From an uncultured Methylococcaceae bacterium (GTDB taxonomy: Bacteria; Pseudomonadota; Gammaproteobacteria; Methylococcales; Methylococcaceae): DNA of 43,652 nucleotides. The translations under genes were made by a program, and so were the position numbers. Location: NCBI GenBank assembly GCA_903934875.1, contig CAIZPP010000104.1:1-43652 (forward strand), in the 5' to 3' direction. The notes under the pieces were generated by a model. The model was given only the letters and a program-made list of their open reading frames with translations. It was not told the DNA's origin and did not search any database. The number at the start of each line of letters is the position of its first letter. The first letter of the stretch is position 1. Below are positions 27,859-36,777 of this stretch, piece after piece.

Positions 27859-28820
27859 AATTGCCACCCCTCGCAACCCTTGCCTTTGCTATCGTAGGCA
27901 TCATCGTCTTGCTGTCCGCCTTTACCGTCGACCAGACCGAGCAGGTGATCATTACCCAGTTCGGCAGGCCGATCGGCGAACCGATTACCACCCCCGGCTT
28001 GCATTTCAAAATGCCATTTGTCCAGCATGTTAACCGCTTCGACAAACGCTATATGGCTTGGGACGGGCCTATGGTTGAGATGTCGACGAAAGATAAAACC
28101 TATGTGCAAGTGGACACCTTCGCACGCTGGCGCATCGCCAAGCCCATGCAGTATTACCTTAGACTGCGGGACGAACGCAGCGCACAATCCCGCTTGGAAG
28201 ATATTTTAGGCAGTGAAACCCGCACCGCCATTGCCCGCCATGAGTTGATCGAAGTCGTGCGCACCGAGAAAGACCGCTTGCCGAAAGTCGACGAAAGCTT
28301 GGCTGCCGCCAGCGAGGGGACGATTGGCTCGTTGCGCCCCATCCACTATGGGCGGGTGGAAATCGAAAAAGGCATTTTTGATGCCGCCGCTCCAAAATTG
28401 GCCGAATTTGGCATTGAATTGCTGGATGTGCGTTTCAAGCGGATCAATTACAACCCGGAGGTACTGGAACGTATTTACCAACGGATGATCAGCGAAAGGC
28501 TACAGATTGCGCAACGTTTCCGCTCCGAGGGGGAAGGCGAGGCCGCACGCATCAACGGCAACAAAGAGCGCGACATCAACGAGATTGAGTCTACCGCCTA
28601 CAAGCAAGTGCAAGAAATCCGTGGCGAGGCGGATGCCAAAGCGACGGCCATTTATGCCCAAGCTTACACGCAAAACCCCCTGGCAGCAGAGTTTTATCGG
28701 TTTTTGAAAAGCATGGAAACCTATGGCAAGGTCATCAACGGTAGTTCTACCATCGTATTGTCAACCAACAGCGACCTGTTCTCCTTGCTTAAGCGCGTTG
28801 ACGGAAAGTCTCATCCGTAA
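27855..28820 (+). CDS. hflC: HflC, FtsH protease modulator
   Basis: The 321-residue partner of HflK. One N-terminal membrane segment (about 7-24), then an SPFH domain starting TEQVIITQFGRPIGEPITTPGLHFK. HflC-specific sequences include DRLPKVDESLAAASEGTIG, RIYQRMISERLQIAQRFRSEGEGEAARI and the terminal FYRFLKSMETYGKVI. Overlap with hflK (ATGA) implies translational coupling. It is slightly longer than E. coli HflC (334 aa there versus 321 here, within family range). No terminator is seen; the next gene begins 46 bp later. Confidence 0.94.
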   Translation: MKLPPLATLAFAIVGIIVLLSAFTVDQTEQVIITQFGRPIGEPITTPGLHFKMPFVQHVNRFDKRYMAWDGPMVEMSTKDKTYVQVDTFARWRIAKPMQYYLRLRDERSAQSRLEDILGSETRTAIARHELIEVVRTEKDRLPKVDESLAAASEGTIGSLRPIHYGRVEIEKGIFDAAAPKLAEFGIELLDVRFKRINYNPEVLERIYQRMISERLQIAQRFRSEGEGEAARINGNKERDINEIESTAYKQVQEIRGEADAKATAIYAQAYTQNPLAAEFYRFLKSMETYGKVINGSSTIVLSTNSDLFSLLKRVDGKSHP

Positions 28821-28866
28821 ACCCCAATTTGGCTATAAATTAGGCACAGTGTCTTGAGAAGGGGCA

Positions 28867-29415
28867 ATGCTAGTAATTCGCCAAGACCAGATGGAGATGT
28901 TCCGCAAGGAGGCGCAGCGCAACTTTGAGAAAGCGATGCTGGCCCATCTTGGCAATTTTTCGCCCCTGCTATTCAATACGCTCGGGTTTCAACTACGGAT
29001 TTACGAGGAATTGAAGCAGATGCTGTGGGAAAACCTGGCTATCGCGGTTATTTGGGGACTCCTAGCGGTACTTTTATCCAATACGACCCCAATACTCGCA
29101 CAGTCTCAAACTTATAAGAAAATCATGGCACGGCAGGAAGATAAAAATATGACTACTGAAGAAAAGGCTCCCCAACCCGTTGACAACATCGCTACAGAGG
29201 CACTCAGCGCATTTATGGGGGAAATGGCAAAACGTGCGGTAGACCTATCAAAGTACGATTTGCATTTTTACCAAACGGAGGAATTATATATTGTCGCCAC
29301 CTCAAATAAACTAAAAACTGCATGGCTACCCGGCAGAGTGGCTGGAGTTCCCGATTATGAGGTCCAGATACTACGCAAGGACAACAGTATCAAATCAACT
29401 TCTATAGCGCGATGA
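28867..29415 (+). CDS. Unknown protein, possible fusion of two pieces
   Basis: 182 residues of no recognised family. Residues 1-33 (MLVIRQDQMEMFRKEAQRN and on to LGNFSP) resemble the start of a hypothetical family often seen near PAAR/T6SS effector genes. The expected continuation of that family is absent; instead a hydrophobic segment follows (LAIAVIWGLLAVLLSN, about 58-73), then a polar region and a short beta-rich end (LHFYQTEELYIVATS, LPGRVAGVPDYEVQIL). A second ATG at 29149 (MTTEEKAPQPVD) could mark an originally separate gene of about 88 residues. AAGGGG precedes the first ATG. A MITE begins 6 bp after the stop. Confidence 0.5.
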   Translation: MLVIRQDQMEMFRKEAQRNFEKAMLAHLGNFSPLLFNTLGFQLRIYEELKQMLWENLAIAVIWGLLAVLLSNTTPILAQSQTYKKIMARQEDKNMTTEEKAPQPVDNIATEALSAFMGEMAKRAVDLSKYDLHFYQTEELYIVATSNKLKTAWLPGRVAGVPDYEVQILRKDNSIKSTSIAR

Positions 29416-29420
29416 TCACT

Positions 29421-29541
29421 TACAGCGTTTTCATGTTTATAAACTAACTAAAAATGAATATTCAAACAAACTCTGATTGAAAAAATATCTAGCACAGCCA
29501 TAAGCCTTATCAAGTAACCAATTGATGTTGAAAACGCTGTA
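29421..29541 (+). mobile_element. CAGCGTTTT MITE (subfamily I) abutting two genes
   Basis: 121 bp from TACAGCGTTTTCATGTTTAT to TTGATGTTGAAAACGCTGTA. It begins 6 bp after one stop codon and its last A is the first base of the next start codon. A candidate promoter faces right: TTGAAA near 29478 and CATAAG about 16 bp on. The copy at 33246-33368 is nearly identical and in the same orientation. Confidence 0.88.
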
Positions 29542-32500
29542 TGTGGACATTGATTTCCAGAAAAAGGCATGGTTCCGTCAGGCTTTTCGCGGGCCTAGTC
29601 ATTATTGTGGGCCTCTATGCTTTGGCGGGCTTTTATCTTGTGCCTCATCTCATCCAAACCAGGGTTTGGCCGATGTTGTCGGAACAGACGGGCGGTCATT
29701 TCCAGTCAGAGCGGACGGATTTCAACCCCTTCGACCTATCTTTGGCGATAAACGGGTTTTCCTTACAAGGGCCGGACCATGCCGAAGTAGCCAGCTTTGG
29801 CGAGTTCAGCCTTGACGTCGATGTGGGAGCCTCAGTCAAATCCAACGCCTTGGTCGTTAAGGGCAAGATTACCCGGCCTTCCATCAATATTCTTATAGAC
29901 CAGCAAGGAAAACCGAATTTCGCTTTCCTGTTGCCCACGCAGGCCACGCCCAAGGAACCGACTAAGCCCTTGGTTTTTCCCTTCCTGTTGACCCAGTTTG
30001 GCATCGAACACGGCCGATTGGCATTCGAAGACCGCTCACGGGGCGCAGGCTTCAAGACGGTGATAGCACCGTTGGATGCCAGCATGGAAAATTTTGGGAC
30101 CAGTGCGAACACGGAGGCACGCTTTAAGTTATTCGCAAAAGAGGATGGCAAAGAACTGATTTCCAGCGATGGCGATTTGCATCTGGTGCAATCATCTGTC
30201 ACCGGAGACTTACAGTTACAAGACATTAAACTGGCCCCGCTGGCGGCTTGGCTAGTTTCCCAAGAGGGCTACGTTGTGAGCGGAGGATTGCTGTCTGTCA
30301 AGCTCAAATATAGCTATGACACGAATGGCAATTTGCAGATTCCATCGTTGCAAGCCGTTGTCAAAGAATTAAGCCTAGACAAAGACAGCCAGCCGTTTTT
30401 GACAGTAGGCTCGGCCACTGCCACTGAACTCAGCTACCAGTTGCAAACTAATCAACTGCAACTGAAATCCTTAGGGCTAGAGAACCTTTCGCTAAAAGGG
30501 CCGGTAGCCTTTGCTATTGGCTCGGTCAAAACGCTGGGGCTAGGCTTCGATATGAAGTCCAACCGACTGAGGCTGGAATCCATCGCCATGGACAAGATCG
30601 GGCTTGAGGCACCCTTCCGGGTTGCTATCGGCTCGGTCAAGACGCAGGGCTTAGGCTTCGATATGCAGGCCAATCAACTAAAGCTGGAATCCATCGCAGT
30701 GGAAATGATCGGGCTTGAGGGGACAACCCCGGTTGCTGTCGGTTCGATCAAGACACAGGGGTTGGGCTTCGATATGCAGGCCAATCAACTGAGGCTGGAA
30801 TCCATCGCCGTGGAGAAAATGGCGATCAATGGTCCGGCTACGCTTGATGTTGGCTCGGTAAACCTCCAAAGGTTGGGCTTTGATATAAAAACCGACCAAC
30901 TCAATTTAGACTCCATCGGTTTGGCAAACATAAACTTTAAGGAACCCGCTCCGGTGGATGTCACATCCATCAGCGCAGTAGGGCTGGGTTTTAGTGTGCA
31001 GGCCAAGCAACTGCAATTGAAATCGTTGGCCGTGGAAAAGATTGAATTGCAGACACCAACCCCGGTTCGTGAAGAAAACGGCAAAAAACGCTTGGTCAGC
31101 GTCGGCTCGCTGAAATTGGATGAAATAGGCATGAGCCTTGCGGAACAGTCCCTGCATATTGGAAAAGCGGCTACCCAAAACGCCATTTTGGCCGCTTGGT
31201 TGAAACGTGACGGCACCCTAGGAATTCCTGGTTTGCCCCCTGCCAATACTTCTGTTTCGCCTAAACCGGCGGAAGGCGGCAACGAATCCCCATCCAGCAA
31301 ACCGTGGACGTTTGCCGTGGATGTGATGGAACTCAATAAAAATGACCTTGCTTTGCGCGACTTTAACTATGACCCCCCTATCACGCAACGCCTGTCGCCG
31401 TTGAACCTATTGGTAAAAGGTTTCAGCTCAGAAAGCGGCAAGCCTTTTTGGCTAGGCATGAACACGGGCTTGAGCATGAATGGGCGCATCGCCTTGGAAG
31501 GCAAAGTAAAACTTTCACCGCCAACAGCCAGTTTCAAGGTTTATGTCGATGACTTGAGCTTGCCAGCTTTCCAGGCCTACTTGGATAAATCCGTAGGTTT
31601 CCGCTTGGTTAAAGGCACTTTAAACCTGAATGCAGACATCGACTATGAAAACCAAGGACAGCAACATTTGCGCTTTGGTGGCGACGCGGCTGTGGCCAAT
31701 TTCGTCTCGGATGACCTGAACCAAGGCAAAGACTTCATCAATTTCGACAATCTCCGCATCAACGGAATTATTTATGAAAACACCCCCCAACGCTTAAGCA
31801 TACGGGAAGTCACCGCCACCGAGCCATACATTAGGGCAATCATCTACCCGAACCGCAAATTTAACATCGCTGAAAACCTGAATCCCCCTCCCCCCCCTAA
31901 ATCCGAAGAAAAAAACACCGGACAGGCAGAGAGCACATCCAATCGCGGACAGTCAGTTGAACCAATGAACGTGGTGATAGGTGTTGTGCATATCAACCAA
32001 GCCGATGCGGACTTTACTGACATGAGCATCAAACCGACCAATTTCTCGATCAGCATCCATGACTTAAGTGGCGATATCCGCAGCCTGTCCTCCAACCTTG
32101 ATTCCAAGTCTGATGTTAACCTAGTGGGCAAGCTGGACGAAGGCTCCCCGGCGAAAATCTTCGGTCAAGTCAACCTCTTCAGTGTCAAGCTGTTTACCGA
32201 CATCGTGATGAACTTTAACGATGTCAACCTGACCACGCTATCACCCTATTCCAGCAAATTTGCCGGCTATCGAATTGAAAAGGGCAAGATATCCATGGAC
32301 CTCCATTACAAGCTGGAGAACGGGCAATTAACGGCAAAAAATAAATTCGTGCTTAACCAACTGACGCTGGGCGAGCGGGTGGAGAGTCCTGAGGCGACCT
32401 CCTTGCCGGTAAGCCTGGCCATTTCTTTGTTGAAGGATGCTAATGGGCAAATCGACATTGATCTGCCAATCAGCGGCGATTTGAGCAACCCGCACGTTGA

Positions 32501-33173
32501 TATTTGGGGGCTGTTGGGCGACGCGGCCACGACCTTGATCAGCAAACTAATCGCCGCACCATTTAACCTGCTGGCCAATCTGTTTGGTGGCAGTTCCGAG
32601 GAAGACTTGGGCACGGTTAAGTTCTCGCCGGGCCAGGCGGAATTGAGCAGGCAGGAAAAAGACGATCTGGACAAACTTGCCAAAGGCTTGCAAGATCGCC
32701 CCGCGTTAAATTTGGAGATCAAAGGCACTGCCCATCCGGCATTGGATAGCCCGGCCTTGGCTGAACAGGGGCTGGACCGGCAATTAAAGAACACCAAACT
32801 GATAGAGTTGGGCAAGACGAAGGGAAAGGAATCCGAGTGGGACGTAGTGGCACTCAGCAATGAAGATTATGCCCGATTGCTGACTAATTTATACCGTTCA
32901 AAATATCCCGATGCGCCTGAATTGCAAGGCGTGAAAATTAACCAAGGCTTGCAGGGAGACCCACTGCAAAACGCCAAACGCAAGCTATTGGAAAAATGGA
33001 TAGTCAGCGAGGTGGATTTGCGCCTTCTCGCCCAAGCACGGGGCAAGTCCATTCGCAACTATATGACACAAGCAGGGGGGCTTCCCGACCAGCGCATTTA
33101 CCTACTGGATGTCAAACTCCTAGCCCCGGAAGAAAAGGAAATCAAGTCACTGCTTTCTTTGAGCAGCAACTAG
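29541..33173 (+). CDS. Giant DUF748 (AsmA-like) envelope protein with internal repeats
   Basis: 1210 residues. One N-terminal membrane segment (about 15-35, LFAGLVIIVGLYALAGFYLV) anchors a long periplasmic chain. The DUF748 signature is present (RVWPMLSEQTGGHFQSERTD; FSLQGPDHAEVASFGEFSLDV; NFDNLRINGIIYENTPQRLS; a C-terminal OmpA-like part FSPGQAELSRQEKDDLDKLA). DUF748 proteins are grouped with AsmA-like bridges for lipid traffic between membranes; the function of this one is unproven. Residues from about 290 to 515 hold about six repeats of 37 residues (pattern VGSVKTQGLGFDMQANQL...LESIAVEKI). The ATG uses the final base of a MITE, and no Shine-Dalgarno is visible. Confidence 0.85.
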   Translation: MWTLISRKRHGSVRLFAGLVIIVGLYALAGFYLVPHLIQTRVWPMLSEQTGGHFQSERTDFNPFDLSLAINGFSLQGPDHAEVASFGEFSLDVDVGASVKSNALVVKGKITRPSINILIDQQGKPNFAFLLPTQATPKEPTKPLVFPFLLTQFGIEHGRLAFEDRSRGAGFKTVIAPLDASMENFGTSANTEARFKLFAKEDGKELISSDGDLHLVQSSVTGDLQLQDIKLAPLAAWLVSQEGYVVSGGLLSVKLKYSYDTNGNLQIPSLQAVVKELSLDKDSQPFLTVGSATATELSYQLQTNQLQLKSLGLENLSLKGPVAFAIGSVKTLGLGFDMKSNRLRLESIAMDKIGLEAPFRVAIGSVKTQGLGFDMQANQLKLESIAVEMIGLEGTTPVAVGSIKTQGLGFDMQANQLRLESIAVEKMAINGPATLDVGSVNLQRLGFDIKTDQLNLDSIGLANINFKEPAPVDVTSISAVGLGFSVQAKQLQLKSLAVEKIELQTPTPVREENGKKRLVSVGSLKLDEIGMSLAEQSLHIGKAATQNAILAAWLKRDGTLGIPGLPPANTSVSPKPAEGGNESPSSKPWTFAVDVMELNKNDLALRDFNYDPPITQRLSPLNLLVKGFSSESGKPFWLGMNTGLSMNGRIALEGKVKLSPPTASFKVYVDDLSLPAFQAYLDKSVGFRLVKGTLNLNADIDYENQGQQHLRFGGDAAVANFVSDDLNQGKDFINFDNLRINGIIYENTPQRLSIREVTATEPYIRAIIYPNRKFNIAENLNPPPPPKSEEKNTGQAESTSNRGQSVEPMNVVIGVVHINQADADFTDMSIKPTNFSISIHDLSGDIRSLSSNLDSKSDVNLVGKLDEGSPAKIFGQVNLFSVKLFTDIVMNFNDVNLTTLSPYSSKFAGYRIEKGKISMDLHYKLENGQLTAKNKFVLNQLTLGERVESPEATSLPVSLAISLLKDANGQIDIDLPISGDLSNPHVDIWGLLGDAATTLISKLIAAPFNLLANLFGGSSEEDLGTVKFSPGQAELSRQEKDDLDKLAKGLQDRPALNLEIKGTAHPALDSPALAEQGLDRQLKNTKLIELGKTKGKESEWDVVALSNEDYARLLTNLYRSKYPDAPELQGVKINQGLQGDPLQNAKRKLLEKWIVSEVDLRLLAQARGKSIRNYMTQAGGLPDQRIYLLDVKLLAPEEKEIKSLLSLSSN
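30402..31068 (+). repeat. 111-bp tandem repeats inside the DUF748 gene
   Basis: Units start with a GCTATCGGCTCGGTCAAG-like string at 30513, 30624 and 30735, exactly 111 bp (37 codons) apart. Units 2 to 4 are nearly identical in DNA (TTAGGCTTCGATATGCAGGC recurs), while units 1, 5 and 6 are diverged. The recent copies point to expansion by unequal exchange. Confidence 0.9.
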
Positions 33174-33245
33174 TCGGGATTTGGGCAGTTGGTTCGATTG
33201 TACATGAATGCAATTTTTTAGTGATTAGAGAGTAGCTTTCGGTAT

Positions 33246-33368
33246 TACAGCGTTTTCATGTTTAAAAACCAGCTAAAATAGAATATTCAAACAACCTTTG
33301 ATTGAAAAAAATATCTAGCAACAACCATAAGCCTTATCAAGTAACCGATTGATGTTGAAAACGCTGTA
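33246..33368 (+). mobile_element. CAGCGTTTT MITE (subfamily I) between convergent genes
   Basis: 123 bp from TACAGCGTTTTCATGTTTAA to TTGATGTTGAAAACGCTGTA, about nine positions in ten equal to the copy at 29421. It lies 72 bp after the DUF748 stop and 17 bp before the norB stop. Borders are TA on both sides. Confidence 0.88.
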
Positions 33369-33385
33369 TAGAATGACAGCTCACT

Positions 33386-34864
33386 CTACGCTTCCGATAA
33401 TTGCAGGGCCGGGCGGGTTTCGCCCTTGCCGATGGTCATCAGATCCCAGATCAACAAGACCAAGCCAGCAATGGTGATTAAGCCGAACAGCAGCCGCCAA
33501 TGCATGGCCTGCTGGAACCAAGGATGGTTCTGGGCGCTGAAATAACCGCTCCAAGTCGAACCCTCCACGGCGCGTTCGATGAAGGATTGCTCGTATCCTG
33601 CGATCAGCAAGGCAACGGTCATGCCCAATACGCCAATATTCAACAGCGCCATGGCCCATTTCCACTTCCAGCCGTTACCGGGCAGTTCGCCACCCATCCA
33701 GACATTGCCGCGCCATTTCTGCACCGCCATGTAGAAGAATGCAATATTGATGGTGGCGTAGGCGCCAAAGAAAGCGAGGTGGCCGTGGGATGCCGACCAT
33801 TGGGTGCCGTGCGTGTAAAGATTGATCTGCGGCAGGGTGTGCATGAACCCCCACACGCCGGCCCCTAAGAAATTGCCGAAGGTGTGGGCGATGATCCAGG
33901 CCAAAGCCGGGTGGTTGCGACTTTTGAATTGATGCACACCCGCGTCATAGACCGAATGCACCACCATTGCCACCAGTGGGATGGGTTCCAAGGCGGAGAA
34001 AAAACCGCCGATGGAGAACCAGTAGTCCGGGGTTCCGATCCAGAAATAATGATGGCCCAACCCTAAAATGCCGGACCCGAACATCAAGGCCACCTCAATG
34101 TAAAGCCAAGTTTGCACAATCTTGCGGCGCGCACCGATCAGATGCATCAGCGACCACGCCATGATGCAGCCCACCAGCACCTCCCAAGTGGCCTCGACCC
34201 ACAAATGGATGACCCACCACCACCAGAATTGGTCGGCGGTGATGTTGGTCAGGTAAAACATGCCCGCGCAATACAGGCCGGCCAAGGCTATCAGATCCAG
34301 GGTCAAAACCCCCGAGATTCCCGACCAGCGGCCTTTCATGAAGGTGCCGGCGACGTTATAGAAAAACACCAGCATCACCGCAACAATGCCGAAGTCGGCC
34401 CAGCGCGGGGCTTCGATGTATTCGCGGCCCTCGTTGATGAACCAGATGGTGGAGTCTTTGCCCGGACCGGTCTGGATTAGCAGATAGACCAAAACCACAA
34501 TAGTCACCGCGCCAGTCAGCACATAGAAAGCAATGTTGCCCAGCTTTAGACCGGCAATTTCGGTTCCGCTTTCCTCTTCCAAGAACCAGTACACCGAGCC
34601 TATGAAACCATAGAGCAACCATACCACCATGGCGTTGATGTGGACCATGCGGTTGACGCTGAAATCCAGCCAGCCGAACAGGAAGCCCGGCGCGACAAAT
34701 TGGATGGCTGCGAGCAGGCCGAATAGCAATTGCGCAAAGAACAGCACCGTCGCCACGGAGAAATATTTCACCGCGAGTTGCTGGCCACCGTTGAGATAAG
34801 GACTGTCGAGCCTGGTAAAGACAGAGGCAATTTTGCCGGGTAGGGCGGTGACAATAGAGTTCAT
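33386..34864 (-). CDS. norB: Nitric oxide reductase catalytic subunit NorB
   Basis: NorB reduces two NO to N2O at a haem b3/non-haem iron site in the inner membrane, taking electrons from NorC. The 492 residues have about 12 membrane helices. Metal ligands all align with the known cNOR: H75 and H362 (low-spin haem b), H360 (haem b3), and H220, E224, H271, H272 (non-haem iron; HLWVEATWE and GLGHHYFWIG). This is the short cytochrome c-dependent type, not quinol-dependent qNOR. It starts 3 bp after the norC stop, so the pair is co-translated. It is the last gene of the NO operon. Confidence 0.97.
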   Translation of the reverse strand: MNSIVTALPGKIASVFTRLDSPYLNGGQQLAVKYFSVATVLFFAQLLFGLLAAIQFVAPGFLFGWLDFSVNRMVHINAMVVWLLYGFIGSVYWFLEEESGTEIAGLKLGNIAFYVLTGAVTIVVLVYLLIQTGPGKDSTIWFINEGREYIEAPRWADFGIVAVMLVFFYNVAGTFMKGRWSGISGVLTLDLIALAGLYCAGMFYLTNITADQFWWWWVIHLWVEATWEVLVGCIMAWSLMHLIGARRKIVQTWLYIEVALMFGSGILGLGHHYFWIGTPDYWFSIGGFFSALEPIPLVAMVVHSVYDAGVHQFKSRNHPALAWIIAHTFGNFLGAGVWGFMHTLPQINLYTHGTQWSASHGHLAFFGAYATINIAFFYMAVQKWRGNVWMGGELPGNGWKWKWAMALLNIGVLGMTVALLIAGYEQSFIERAVEGSTWSGYFSAQNHPWFQQAMHWRLLFGLITIAGLVLLIWDLMTIGKGETRPALQLSEA

Positions 34865-34867
34865 GGG

Positions 34868-35467
34868 CTACTCCTTGGTGTTGAGTGTTTTGAAGTTATT
34901 GGGGAAACCGTTGGTGTCGATGGCCGACATCCATTTCAAGAAAGCGACGACGCCATGCGCCTCCTCGTCGGTTATCCCCAAATTGGGCATGCGCCGACCC
35001 GAGCCGAAGCTGCGGGCATTGCCCGCAGGGTCTTTGAGGAAGGCCAGCATCAGGTTCTCCCGGTTGGCCGCGTCGATCCAGCCGGGGTCCAGCCAGGCCT
35101 TGGTCAAATCTGGTGCATAGTAGGCACCGTTGCCCAGCAGGGTGTGGCAGTTCATGCAGTTTTTGGCCTGAGTGGTCTTCTTCCCCAGCATCACCAATTT
35201 TTCCGCCTCCTCTTCGCTCAATGCCTGTCCAAACAGTGGCGCGTCCTTGCCGATGACCGGTGCAAACCGCTTCTGCTTCTCGTCGTAGCGGTAGTCGATT
35301 TCTTTATTGATGACGCTGTAGGCGCGCACTCGTTCGCCGCCGACTGAAACCTTCGACAAGGTGTCGAAAGTCAGGAAGACCAGCAGGACAAAACTTCCTG
35401 CGGTCACCCAGATGGCGATTTTTTTCCACCGGGCCTCGGAAGCCCATGCTGGTGTTGTCTGACCCAT
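34868..35467 (-). CDS. norC: Nitric oxide reductase cytochrome c subunit NorC
   Basis: A 199-residue membrane-anchored cytochrome c that passes electrons to NorB. One N-terminal membrane helix (about 17-36), then a periplasmic domain with one haem c site C104-M-N-C107-H108 and the distal ligand Met160 in GRRMPNLG. NorC-typical segments include CMNCHTLLGNGAYYAPDLTK. It precedes norB with a 3-bp gap. norD and norQ, the usual activation genes of denitrifiers, do not follow; such stand-alone norCB sets are seen in NO-detoxifying bacteria. Confidence 0.95.
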   Translation of the reverse strand: MGQTTPAWASEARWKKIAIWVTAGSFVLLVFLTFDTLSKVSVGGERVRAYSVINKEIDYRYDEKQKRFAPVIGKDAPLFGQALSEEEAEKLVMLGKKTTQAKNCMNCHTLLGNGAYYAPDLTKAWLDPGWIDAANRENLMLAFLKDPAGNARSFGSGRRMPNLGITDEEAHGVVAFLKWMSAIDTNGFPNNFKTLNTKE

Positions 35468-35568
35468 GTTTTTACCTCGTGTGGTTTGTGTTAAAGGGGT
35501 GAATCAGGTTTTAAGTCTGTCTTGCCCGCCTTGGCGAAAAGTGGGCAGGGGGGTTCATTTGTCCTCTT

Positions 35569-35889
35569 TTACAAAAAGGGGGATGGGGGATTTTCATCGC
35601 CATGGCTGGCGACGCACAGTTTCCAAATACCCAGCGGCACCAGCAAGTAGCCGGTCAACATCAAGCCCACCAGCACCTGCCACTGGCCGTTCAAATGGGT
35701 GGCCCGCGCCAGCAGGAATGTCGCGCCTGCGAGTACGGCGTAGCAGGCATAGGCCCACAGCAACAACCTTGGGTTGCCGCGCAGCTTGGCCCAGGCATAA
35801 AGACCCGCATAGCCTGCCCCGCTCAAAATGATCAATGCAGCGGAGAAGAAGGTGATAAAGAAATCTTGCAATGCTACGGGTTCAATCAT
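35569..35889 (-). CDS. Small membrane protein of the NO operon
   Basis: 106 residues with three hydrophobic segments (about 9-30, 41-62, 70-92): FFITFFSAALIILSGAGYAG, LLLWAYACYAVLAGATFLLA and VLVGLMLTGYLLVPLGIWKL. I do not recognise the family. It starts 10 bp after the HPP-CBS gene and precedes norC by 101 bp, so it belongs to the operon and may help NOR assembly or electron supply; that is inference from position. Confidence 0.75.
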   Translation of the reverse strand: MIEPVALQDFFITFFSAALIILSGAGYAGLYAWAKLRGNPRLLLWAYACYAVLAGATFLLARATHLNGQWQVLVGLMLTGYLLVPLGIWKLCVASHGDENPPSPFL

Positions 35890-35899
35890 GTGGGTTTGC

Positions 35900-36768
35900 T
35901 TATGGTGTTTCGTGTTTGTCCGTTGCGCCAGTCATGCTCCGGTATAGGGCTGCGATGAGATCGGTTTGGGTGATTAAGCCCACCAATTTATTGCGCCCGT
36001 CAACCACAGGCAACTGATGAATACCCCGTTCGGTCAACAACCTCGCGAGTTCGGCCAAAGGCTGGGAATGCCCGGCGGTGAGTGCCAGAGATGCCATGAT
36101 TTGGCCTGCCACTTCCGGTTTTGCGAAGTAACGGTGGGGCTGGCCTTGAGTAGCTCCCTCAACTTTCCTCCCAGGCCGTTGAATTCCTTGGCGCGGGCAT
36201 GGCGGAAAAAATCGCTCTGGGTGACGATGCCGATGACATGGCGGCCCCGGTCAATGACCGGTAAAACCTTGATGCTGTGTTTTTGCACCAGCGCCCAAGC
36301 CTGCTCCAATTCCGTGCCAAACTCAACCGTCAAGGGATTGGGTGTCATCACCTCGGCGGCGGTGGTGGGTTCACCGAAATGACGGTGGAAGGCGTGGGCG
36401 GTGGCTAGTTTATAAATTTCATTCAATTCACGCTCGCCCACGTCTATGAATTCATGCATGTCGGCCAAGGCGGCCCGCAGATCATCGGCCTGTAGACCTA
36501 AACGTTCTGCCGGCCCTCCACCGGACGGTCGCGGGGCTAGAGCGATGGGTTGGGTCAGCAAGAAGCGCTGGTAAGCCAACGCGCTCATGGATGCCAGGAG
36601 GGTCTTCAAGCCACCGCCGTCAATCGTAAGTCTGGCTAGCCATCCGGTGAGGAAAATCGCCACGCTTGCGATCAAGGCGGTGCGTATCTTTTCACTATGG
36701 CTGAGGGGGGAAGCTTGGGGTAGCGTGAACAAGGGCTGCCTACCGGTTTTTAGTCTAGCATCAATCAT
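35900..36768 (-). pseudogene. HPP-type membrane protein with two CBS domains, frameshifted
   Basis: The first frame starts like HPP proteins (KIRTALIASVAIFLTGWLAR, one remaining membrane segment) but most of the four-helix HPP part is missing between about residues 60 and 70. CBS domain 1 follows (VMTPNPLTVEFGTELEQAWA to GIVTQSDFF). CBS domain 2 (HRYFAKPEVAGQIMASLALT, then LPVVDGRNKLVGLITQTDL) is in another frame. The switch falls at a GGGG run (36136-36139), so one base is lost or gained there. HPP-CBS proteins have been tied to nitrite/NO handling. Either a true pseudogene or a sequencing error at the homopolymer. Confidence 0.8.
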
Positions 36769-36777
36769 AATGAATGT

